Positions 25,834-33,121 of a DNA stretch of 64,000 nucleotides are shown here, one piece after another. Below the pieces are notes generated by a model, which worked only from the letters and a program-made list of their open reading frames with translations, was not told the origin of the DNA and searched no databases. Made by a program: the position numbers and the translations under genes. Origin of the DNA: Polyangia bacterium (lineage in GTDB: Bacteria; Myxococcota_A; Polyangia; Nannocystales; Nannocystaceae). The stretch spans positions 287,297 through 351,296 of the forward strand of contig JAUIFF010000008.1 of the NCBI GenBank assembly GCA_030429545.1, in the 5' to 3' direction. Position 1 is the stretch's first letter. Each line of letters opens with the position of its first letter.

Positions 25834-27857
25834 CCCGGCTCCGACCCGCGTTGCTCGCACAACTCCACCCACGACTTGACTTCGGCCGACGGGTGCGAGC
25901 GTCCGGTCTTGGCGCAATCGGCAAAGCGCCCGAGCTCCATCAGTGACTTGGTTTTGAGGCGTTGGCGGGCGAGTGCGTTGGGCCAGCACTCTTTTTTGGC
26001 GAGTTGGCGCAGCACTCCGTTCCAGTCGTGGAGTTTCATCGCCTCGTTCGCTGTCTCGACAATACGTTTGCAGCGTGGGGTTTGCGAGGCGTCTTCGGGT
26101 GGCGTACTTGATGTATCAACAACATTTTCGACGGTGCCCGTCGTACTCGCCGGTGGGGTCGCGTCGTGGGCTTCGAGCTCGTCGTCCGCGGGTTTGGATT
26201 TGCGCGGCCGGTGCTTACGGGTTTTGGTGGGTGTCGAGTCGTCGCTTTCGTCCTCGGTGGTCGACCCCTCGTCCCCACCGGTTGTCGTCTCGTCGGTCTC
26301 TGGTTGGGGGGTGGGCGTCGCTGGCTGGGGAGCGACCGGGGCCTTAACTTCGAGGTTTTGCGCCAATGGAGGTGGGGTAACCTCGGGTTCATGTGCCGCC
26401 GGTTGTGAGATCCATGTGCTTGCAAGTAGTCCGAGGGCGATCAGGGCGCAGCCCCCCAAGATCGCCAGTGGAAGCAATCGTCTTGGGGAGGCGCTCGGCC
26501 GGGCAACCGGGGGCACAAACACGGGATGGGACCCGGTGGTACCGGTGTGGACGCGGCGGCCGGCAACCGGGGTGAGTCCTCCGGGAACCGCAGTTAGTGC
26601 CCCCATGGCCGATTGCCGATCCCCCGGCGACAGCCCGTACAACCGGCGGATGGTCTGCACCAGGTCGGCCGGGTGAAACGGTTTCATTAAGATTGCATTT
26701 GCACCGATCGAGGCCAGTCGCGACCAGTCGAGTTTTCCCGTGCGGACAGCCAACATCACCAGCGCCGCGGCATGACCCTCGGGCAAGCCGCGGATCGCCG
26801 AGGCCAACTGCAAACTCGTCATGCCCGAGATATGCATCCCCGTGATCATCAACGCGACCGGACGCTCCCGCGCCGAGGCCAGCGCGCTGGGGCCATCCTC
26901 GACCGCCTCGATCTTGAGCTCGGGAAAGTTCTCCTCGAGGATCGACGAAATAAACGTCTGCATCGTCTGGTCTGGGTCGACAATGATCGCCCGCAATGGT
27001 TGTTCGGCGTGGCTGACAGGCGGCAGCGCCCGCTCGATCGCGGCGACCACTGCGCGGCCGCTGTCCGGGCGTTGTTGTGGGTCAGGGTGCAGGCCACGGC
27101 TCAGCACGGCATCGACCTGTGCCGGGAGTTGGGGCACACAGTCACTGGCCCGCGGCAGGGGAATGGTCGGTGGTTGGCCGGTCAACAACTGGTAGGCGAT
27201 CGCAGTAAGTGTGTATACATCTTGTGCAATGCCGCGTTGACCTCCGGCGTACTCCGGCGGGTGGTAGGCGTCGACCGCCACGACCTGCGAGGGCTGGCCG
27301 GCGAGTTGGTCGAGGGCGAGGTCTGTCAGCAAGATGCGAAAGCCTTCCCCGAGTAAGACAGTCGCCGGTGCAAGACTGCGACGGATGCCATCGGCGGGCT
27401 GGCCATCGATCGCGCGTTGGAGCGGCCGCAGGATTCGCAGGGCCTCGGCCGGTCGCATAGGCGTTTCCTGGTGGCGCAGCAGAAGAACTGCCAGGGTTGC
27501 GCCCTCGACCCATTCGACCACGAGGTAGGGATGTTGCTTGTGCATGCCGACGGCGAGCACGGTGTGGAGTTGTGGTAGGCGCAACCGCGTGAGCGAGCGG
27601 GCCTGCTCGACAAACGCCGCCCGAGCGTCGGCCTGTTCGAGCGACGGCAGGTTGACAAGCACCACCAGGACATCCCGCCCGAGCCGTTCATCGCGGGCAA
27701 AGAATCTCCACATGCCCTTAAAGACATGTCTGCAAGGACGCACTAGAAAGTAGCGCCCATCCACACGTTCACCGATGTGGGGCTCCGTACGCGAGTGTTG
27801 ACGATCGCTTAATTGATCCACGGGGCGACGTATCCGCCTCTCTTCACCACCATCCAA
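25830..27857 (-). CDS. Pseudokinase-degenerate receiver fusion membrane protein
   Basis: 675 residues. Residues ~35-280 follow the Ser/Thr kinase fold but have lost the catalytic residues: the beta-3 lysine is absent (DVLVVLVNLP), the HRDxxPxN loop is GIRRSLAPATVLL (158-169), and DFG is DLA (179-181); HPPEYAGG and DVYTLTAIAYQLLTG keep the fold. Residues ~284-405 form a receiver-like domain (RAIIVDPDQ; LMITGMHISG; ILMKPF) in which the phospho-acceptor Asp is Thr, while the conserved Lys of MKPF is kept. A membrane helix (LLPLAILGGCALIALGLLA) precedes a Thr/Pro/Glu-rich linker and a small Cys-containing periplasmic domain. It probably acts as a signalling scaffold rather than an enzyme. Confidence 0.82.
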   Translation of the reverse strand: MDGGEERRIRRPVDQLSDRQHSRTEPHIGERVDGRYFLVRPCRHVFKGMWRFFARDERLGRDVLVVLVNLPSLEQADARAAFVEQARSLTRLRLPQLHTVLAVGMHKQHPYLVVEWVEGATLAVLLLRHQETPMRPAEALRILRPLQRAIDGQPADGIRRSLAPATVLLGEGFRILLTDLALDQLAGQPSQVVAVDAYHPPEYAGGQRGIAQDVYTLTAIAYQLLTGQPPTIPLPRASDCVPQLPAQVDAVLSRGLHPDPQQRPDSGRAVVAAIERALPPVSHAEQPLRAIIVDPDQTMQTFISSILEENFPELKIEAVEDGPSALASARERPVALMITGMHISGMTSLQLASAIRGLPEGHAAALVMLAVRTGKLDWSRLASIGANAILMKPFHPADLVQTIRRLYGLSPGDRQSAMGALTAVPGGLTPVAGRRVHTGTTGSHPVFVPPVARPSASPRRLLPLAILGGCALIALGLLASTWISQPAAHEPEVTPPPLAQNLEVKAPVAPQPATPTPQPETDETTTGGDEGSTTEDESDDSTPTKTRKHRPRKSKPADDELEAHDATPPASTTGTVENVVDTSSTPPEDASQTPRCKRIVETANEAMKLHDWNGVLRQLAKKECWPNALARQRLKTKSLMELGRFADCAKTGRSHPSAEVKSWVELCEQRGSEPG

Positions 27858-28024
27858 AATTTATCACGTCGTTTCCCGCGGCCGCAGACTTTCAGCTGTG
27901 GGTTGGTAGCGGCGATGTACGGCAAAGGGTCTATTGTGGACGCGCGTGGTTGTATATGTGATGCCCCAGTTCTTTGGGGCAATATGATTGCTTGGCCGTG
28001 GTTGATTGCGGATAATCAAAATAG

Positions 28025-28816
28025 ATGGCGAAACAAGTAAAGGCTCGGCTGGCGCAATCGATCTTCCGAGTGGGCAGCGCGACGCCACAGGTCCGTGGCA
28101 AAAGTCGACGGTCGACGCTGGACCGTTGGCGGCGACGGAGTGATGACTGGCGGGTTGTGGCAGCGCCCATCCTGTTTTTTGTGGCGGCCGCTGTCGGGGC
28201 CGCCTGTACGATTCCGAATACCAAGCACTGCGGCCGCAACCAGGGCTCACAAACCTGTGCCGAGCGCTACGAGGACTTCGTTTATTGCAGTATTTGCGAG
28301 TCCGAACGCGACGGTTGTGTGGCCATGCCTGTCAACGATCCGAGCTGTCGACCCAACCTCGTCGAGACCGACGCCGGCAGTTCTGACACGATCGATCCGA
28401 GCACCGGGGTGACGACCGACCAGACCACCGAGCCCGATCCGACGACCACGGATGGGTCCGCAAGCGAAAGTGAGACGGCGGACACAACCCTGTCGGAAAC
28501 CGAGACCGAGACCGAGACCGCAACGGAAACCGAAACTGAAACCGACACCGACACCGAAACTGAAACCGACAGCGATACGGGCGCGCCCATGTGTGGCGAC
28601 GGTCAGTTAGACAACGGCGAAAACTGTGATGGCGAAGATCTCAACGGCAAGATCTGTGCTGATTTCGACCATGGTGGCGGCGAGTTGCAGTGCAACGATA
28701 TGTGCGAGTTTGACATCAGCAACTGCTGCAAGCTCGCAGGCGAGTCCTGTGCCCAACTTTCAGACTCGTGTTGCGATGGCCTGAGCTGCAACCTGCTCAC
28801 CGGGATCTGCGGCTAG
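28025..28816 (+). CDS. Cys-rich secreted protein with Thr/Glu linker
   Basis: 263 residues. A basic N-terminus and a hydrophobic segment (VVAAPILFFVAAAVGAAC) look like a lipoprotein signal with an unusually long n-region; an internal start nearer the signal is possible. A first Cys-rich block (CGRN..TCAERYEDFVYCSICESERDGC) is followed by a long low-complexity ETETETAT/DTDTETE linker, then MCGDGQLDNGENCDGEDLNGK (DUF4215-like) and a final Cys knot-like module (CCKLAGESCAQLSDSCCDGLSC). Surface or secreted, function unknown. Confidence 0.75.
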   Translation: MAKQVKARLAQSIFRVGSATPQVRGKSRRSTLDRWRRRSDDWRVVAAPILFFVAAAVGAACTIPNTKHCGRNQGSQTCAERYEDFVYCSICESERDGCVAMPVNDPSCRPNLVETDAGSSDTIDPSTGVTTDQTTEPDPTTTDGSASESETADTTLSETETETETATETETETDTDTETETDSDTGAPMCGDGQLDNGENCDGEDLNGKICADFDHGGGELQCNDMCEFDISNCCKLAGESCAQLSDSCCDGLSCNLLTGICG

Positions 28817-28828
28817 GGATTGATGTGC

Positions 28829-29920
28829 CTACAACGACTTGGCCCTGTGGTTGGCAATAAACCCCTGTAACACCTCTAAGAACCGTTGTGGGTGCTCGAT
28901 GTGCGGACTGTGGCCGCAGTCGGCAAACACCTGCTCGTGGGCAATGCCGCCGTTATGGCGATAACCGTCGAGTACCGCCCGCAGTTGCGAAACCATGGGC
29001 TGGGCGGGGTAGACATCTGCACCCGGCCAGCCGGGGATGGCTCCGAGTTGCCCGAGTGCACCGATGTCAAACATAGATGTGTCTGCAACAATTTGATCGT
29101 CGGCCCCGCGGATCCACAAAATTGGTGGCTTGGGCTCGATGTCACGCAGTCGGCCCTGGTTGCAGTAGCGCGGCGAAAGGGCGTTGTTGGTACCGCTTTT
29201 GCCTGGGGCAAATCCCGGCCAGTTCTCGGACGGCGAGGCATCTCCCGGATAGTTTTGTGGGCCCTGGTGCGTGCGCAGCATCGCCTCGACAAACACGTCT
29301 TCGCGGTCCTTGGCCGGGACAAACGGCGGGCGAAAGTAGAAGTTTCGCAGGATGTTGCGTGGGCTATTGGGAGATTCGTCGCTGCGGTCGCCGGCCTTGA
29401 GGCGGGCGAGGAAGTCGGGATTGGCCGCGCCACCGCCGGTGCCTGCACTGTCGGGAAAACAGGGCGTCCCATCGAGTCCCTTGGACCCGCCAAACCCGAA
29501 GGGTGAGCCGGGGTTGAGCAGGGTGAGCGAGGCCAGCAGTTCCGGTCGCATCAACGCGGTTTCGATTGCGACATTGCCACCCAACGACCAGCCGACGAGA
29601 TGCAGCTGGCGGCCGGGCACGAGTGTGGCAACCAGGGCAAGCAGGTCCTCGGCAAAGTCTTGCAGCCCGCGGGTAGCGTCTACCGGGAGTGTTTGCGACT
29701 CGCCATAGCCCCGCAGGTCGGGGGCAATGACGTAATAATTAGATGCAAGTGCAACGATAACCTCCTCGTAAAACCGCGAGCTCGAGACGTTGCCGTGGAC
29801 CAGCACCAAGGCCTCCGAGCCAGGGTCGCCCGCGGTCAGGAAGTGTTGTGCCGCGAGGCGGGATGTTTGTACGTGCACCGACTTGATCGGTGCGAGGAGG
29901 GTCGACGGCGATGCTTGCAT
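28829..29920 (-). CDS. Alpha/beta-hydrolase fold protein
   Basis: 363 residues. Motifs are LVLVHGNVSSSRFY (oxyanion region), VIAPDLRGYGES, the nucleophile elbow GWSLGGN, and a C-terminal CGHSPHIEHP supplying the catalytic His; ILWIRGADDQIV is the usual acid-strand region. An insertion of about 130 residues between the elbow and the acid strand forms an enlarged lid. Such proteins are esterases, lipases, haloperoxidases or C-C hydrolases, and the substrate cannot be told from sequence. No signal peptide, so probably cytoplasmic. Confidence 0.88.
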   Translation of the reverse strand: MQASPSTLLAPIKSVHVQTSRLAAQHFLTAGDPGSEALVLVHGNVSSSRFYEEVIVALASNYYVIAPDLRGYGESQTLPVDATRGLQDFAEDLLALVATLVPGRQLHLVGWSLGGNVAIETALMRPELLASLTLLNPGSPFGFGGSKGLDGTPCFPDSAGTGGGAANPDFLARLKAGDRSDESPNSPRNILRNFYFRPPFVPAKDREDVFVEAMLRTHQGPQNYPGDASPSENWPGFAPGKSGTNNALSPRYCNQGRLRDIEPKPPILWIRGADDQIVADTSMFDIGALGQLGAIPGWPGADVYPAQPMVSQLRAVLDGYRHNGGIAHEQVFADCGHSPHIEHPQRFLEVLQGFIANHRAKSL

Positions 29921-29974
29921 GGTGCTCCGAACAGCCCGGATTTCACCACAGATCTGCCGCCGCGAGCGAGGCCG

Positions 29975-30115
29975 CTACTCCGGAATCATGGTGGCCGGGG
30001 GCGGCGACTCAAACGGTCCGTCGGTTTGACTGCGCGCATACAAGAGACCCAAAAGGACCAACAGGGCGAGCAGAGGGAGCAACAGGTTTTTAAAGGATGG
30101 CGCGTTTTGTGCCAT
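29975..30115 (-). CDS. Small single-pass membrane protein
   Basis: 46 residues from ATG 30115. The sequence is a short polar N-terminus, one membrane helix (LLLPLLALLVLLGLLYA) and a Pro-rich tail ending PPPATMIPE. It lies between the hydrolase and Fis-type genes on the same strand. There is no strong ribosome site and no homology recognised. It is included because the composition is coherent and membrane-like, but it could be chance. Confidence 0.4.
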   Translation of the reverse strand: MAQNAPSFKNLLLPLLALLVLLGLLYARSQTDGPFESPPPATMIPE

Positions 30116-30159
30116 ATCTCGAGCATACAGCCCAATGTTGGTGGGTGGGGCGCTGCCGT

Positions 30160-30348
30160 TTACTCGACCCGCGCTTTTTTGGGCCACTCAATCCGGTGCT
30201 TGATGATCCGCCGCTTGAGGGCGTGCCGCGTGATTCCGAGGAGCTTGGCCGCGTCGACGATCGTCCCGGCCGCATTGAGCGCTTCGATACACAGGTTCTT
30301 TTCGGCTTCTGCGAGGTTGAGATCTTCGAGAACGAGGCGAAACGACAT
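30160..30348 (-). CDS. Fis-type helix-turn-helix DNA-binding protein
   Basis: 62 residues from ATG 30348. Almost the whole protein is the Fis/NtrC C-terminal HTH: LAEAEKNLCIEALNAAGTIVDAAKLLGITRHALKRRIIKH, the usual form in which a helix pair is followed by the recognition helix in ITRHALKRRI. Normally this domain ends a sigma-54 activator, but here it stands alone, as in Fis itself. The role is DNA binding or transcription regulation with unknown targets. A short basic tail (WPKKARVE) ends it. Confidence 0.8.
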   Translation of the reverse strand: MSFRLVLEDLNLAEAEKNLCIEALNAAGTIVDAAKLLGITRHALKRRIIKHRIEWPKKARVE

Positions 30349-30558
30349 GGGCGAGACCGTACATCTTCGATGTGCGAAATGGCAGGGTCGTTCGCAGATG
30401 TTCGTGTGTGATTTGATGCAGGCCTGTGGACACAAGCTGTGAAAAACCTCTCGGCTATCTGCATGTGAAGAGCAGACTTTCGCCAGGTCTTTGTAGGTAC
30501 AAGTAGGACGGGTTGCAGCTCGCGGTGTTCATGGCGCGTCGCCCCGTGTACAAGGCCG

Positions 30559-31152
30559 CTAGGTCCGATAAATCTCGGGCTTGAGCACCCCGATATAGGG
30601 CAGGTTGCGGTACTTGCCGGCGTAGTCGAGACCGTAGCCCACGACAAACTCGTCGGGGCAGGTAAAGCCGATATAACGGGTTTCGATATCGACGACTCGC
30701 GCCTCGCGTTTGTCGAGCAGCGTGCAAATTTCGAGTGACGCCGGGTGCCGGGTTTTGAGGTTGTCGACCAGGTACCGCAGCGTCCGGCCCGAGTCGACGA
30801 TGTCCTCGACCAACAGCACGTGGCGGTTGGCAATGGGCGTGCCCAAGTCTTTCAAAATCCGCACCACACCCGACGAGGTTGTGCGGTCGCCGTACGACGA
30901 CACCGCCATAAAATCGATGGCCACCGGGATGTTCATCTCGCGCACGAGGTCGGCGATAAACGGAAAGCTCCCGCACAGGATGCCGACGACCAAAACATCG
31001 CGGTCGCGGTAGTGTTCGGTCAAAACTTGGCCGAGTTCCTCGATCCGCGCGGCGAGTTGTTTTTGCGACCACAGCACATGGTCGATGTCGTCGGACAGGC
31101 CTCCGGCCCACATTTCGGCCGCAGGGTGGTGGTTGAGCTTTTTAGCTGCCAT
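30559..31152 (-). CDS. hpt: Hypoxanthine(-guanine) phosphoribosyltransferase
   Basis: 197 residues from ATG 31152. It carries the class I PRTase PRPP-binding motif HVLLVEDIVDSGRTL and the HPRT marks VVGILCGSFPFIADL, VAIDFMAVSSYG (flexible loop SSYG), and CPDEFVVGYGLDYAGKYRNLPYIGVL at the C-terminus. It converts hypoxanthine or guanine plus PRPP to IMP or GMP in purine salvage, cytoplasmic. An upstream in-frame ATG at 31191 is possible but adds a non-conserved piece. Confidence 0.95.
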   Translation of the reverse strand: MAAKKLNHHPAAEMWAGGLSDDIDHVLWSQKQLAARIEELGQVLTEHYRDRDVLVVGILCGSFPFIADLVREMNIPVAIDFMAVSSYGDRTTSSGVVRILKDLGTPIANRHVLLVEDIVDSGRTLRYLVDNLKTRHPASLEICTLLDKREARVVDIETRYIGFTCPDEFVVGYGLDYAGKYRNLPYIGVLKPEIYRT

Positions 31153-31351
31153 GTCGCTGCGAGCATAACTGCCCGTGCGTGACCGACCCAAGCCGGTCGA
31201 CCACAGGCAAAATCGGTAAAACCGGGCCTAAATGCCCCTGTGAGCCCTCAAATTGATCCGTGGGTAGCCGCACATTCCCCGCGTTGGGGGCGATCGGGAT
31301 CGCTTGCTTGCATCGCGAGCACGAACGTGGTGCCGTCGCCCGACCCCAAGG

Positions 31352-33121
31352 ATGAGGACAACTGTGCGACCAATCGAAGCCCTGCTGTGTAGTGTTTTGT
31401 TGACGACGACTGCCTGTGACAGCGGCCCTGCGCCCGTCGCTCGTCAAGCCCGCGGGCAACATCACGCCGCGGCCAAACCTGTCACTGCGGTCGAGCCCCA
31501 AGCCGAGGTTCCGGTTGTCGCCGCGCCGCAACAGCCCAAGACCATCGCCCAAAAAGTCGAGCAGTTTGCCCCGGCCAAGCTCACCGCCGATCTTTCGGTG
31601 CTACCCGCCAACGAGCGTAAAGCACTCGACCTGCTGATCGAAGCAGCCCGTGAGCTCGACCCGTTGTTCGATATCCAAGCATATGCAAGTAATCCCGAAC
31701 TCGCGGCCGAACTCGCCAAGGACACAAGCCCCGAGGGACAGGCAAAGCTTGCGTACTTCAAGATCATGCGCGGGCCGTGGGACCGCCAGGACCACCACGC
31801 CCCGTTTGCCACCGACAAACCCTACCCCAAGGGCGCGGGCTTTTATCCCGAGGGCCTCACCGCTGAGGCGTTTGATGCCTATGTCGCCAAACACAAGGGC
31901 GAGGCTGCAGCCTTGCAAAGCCTGACCACGGTGGTCGAGCGCAAGGGCGACAAGCTGGTCGCTGTGCCCTACAGCAAGGCCTACAAAAAATGGCTCGAGC
32001 CGGCCGCAGCCAACATGCGGGAGGCGGCCAAGGCCACCAAAAACCCGACACTCGCCACGTTTTTAAACAGTCGCGCCGATGCATTTGCCACCGACGACTA
32101 CTACCAGTCCGACAAGGACTGGATGGACTTAGACAGCCTTGTCGAAATTACGATTGGCCCCTACGAGACCTACGAAGATCAGCTCAAGGGACTCAAGGCC
32201 GCGTTTGAAGCATTTGTCACTGTCTCCGACCCCCAGGCCTCCAAGGACCTCGAGCGCTTCAAGGGCTACCTGCCGCAGATGGAGCAGAACCTGCCGATCC
32301 CCGACGAGATGAAAACCGTGCGCGGCAGCGAGAGCCCGATCCGCGTGGTCGACCTCGTGTTCTCCTCGGGTGATGCCCGCAAGTCGGTGCAGACAATCGC
32401 GTTCAACCTGCCCAACGACGAACGTGTGCGCAAGGAGAAGGGCGCCAAGAAGGTGCTGCTTCGCAACCTCATCCAGACCAAGTTTGAAAAGATCATGCGC
32501 CCGATCGGCGAGCAGATCCTCGACCCCAACCAAATTCGCTACCTGTCCTCCGAGGCATTTTTCCAGGAGGTCCTGTTTCACGAGCTGTCCCACAGCCTAG
32601 GCCCCGCGTTCACGACCGACAAAAAGACCGGCGAGAAGGTCGAAGTTCGGGTGGCGTTGGGTGCCAACTACTCGGCGATCGAGGAGGCCAAAGCCGATGT
32701 CATGGGCGCGTACAACGTGCTGTACATGATCGACAAGGGCGAGTTCCCCAAGGAGATGCGCAAGCAGCTGTTGGCCTCGTACTTTGCCGGGCTGTTTCGC
32801 AGTGTTCGGTTTGGTGTGGCCGAGGCCCACGGCCAGGGTGCGGCGTTGCAGATCAACTATTTTCTCGACCGTCGGGCGGTCACCGTCGACCCGCGGACCC
32901 GCCGGTTTAAAGTCGATTTCACCGCCCTCGAAAAAGCCATCGGTCAGCTCGTCAACAACCTGTGTTCGTTGCAACACCACGGACATGTCGACGGCGTTCA
33001 GGCCCTGCTGAGCCGCTACGGTCGGTTGACCCCGCCGGTCGAGGCGGCCCTGGCTTCGCTCGGGTCGATACCTGTCGACATTCGCCCGATCTACCCGGTT
33101 GCCGGGGAAACGGGCACATGA
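31352..33121 (+). CDS. M49-like (dipeptidyl-peptidase III family) metallopeptidase lipoprotein
   Basis: About 589 residues from ATG 31352. A lipoprotein signal (IEALLCSVLLTTTAC) and an Ala/Pro linker precede the enzyme. The zinc site is FHELSHSLGP at about residue 410, followed some 35 residues later by EEAKAD. This pairing is that of bacterial M49 (DPP III-like) proteins, in which HExxH replaces the eukaryotic HExxGH. DPP III releases dipeptides from oligopeptide N-termini; an envelope-anchored version suggests peptide scavenging. Its TGA overlaps the helicase start (ATGA), so the pair is translationally coupled. Confidence 0.82.
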   Translation: MRTTVRPIEALLCSVLLTTTACDSGPAPVARQARGQHHAAAKPVTAVEPQAEVPVVAAPQQPKTIAQKVEQFAPAKLTADLSVLPANERKALDLLIEAARELDPLFDIQAYASNPELAAELAKDTSPEGQAKLAYFKIMRGPWDRQDHHAPFATDKPYPKGAGFYPEGLTAEAFDAYVAKHKGEAAALQSLTTVVERKGDKLVAVPYSKAYKKWLEPAAANMREAAKATKNPTLATFLNSRADAFATDDYYQSDKDWMDLDSLVEITIGPYETYEDQLKGLKAAFEAFVTVSDPQASKDLERFKGYLPQMEQNLPIPDEMKTVRGSESPIRVVDLVFSSGDARKSVQTIAFNLPNDERVRKEKGAKKVLLRNLIQTKFEKIMRPIGEQILDPNQIRYLSSEAFFQEVLFHELSHSLGPAFTTDKKTGEKVEVRVALGANYSAIEEAKADVMGAYNVLYMIDKGEFPKEMRKQLLASYFAGLFRSVRFGVAEAHGQGAALQINYFLDRRAVTVDPRTRRFKVDFTALEKAIGQLVNNLCSLQHHGHVDGVQALLSRYGRLTPPVEAALASLGSIPVDIRPIYPVAGETGT

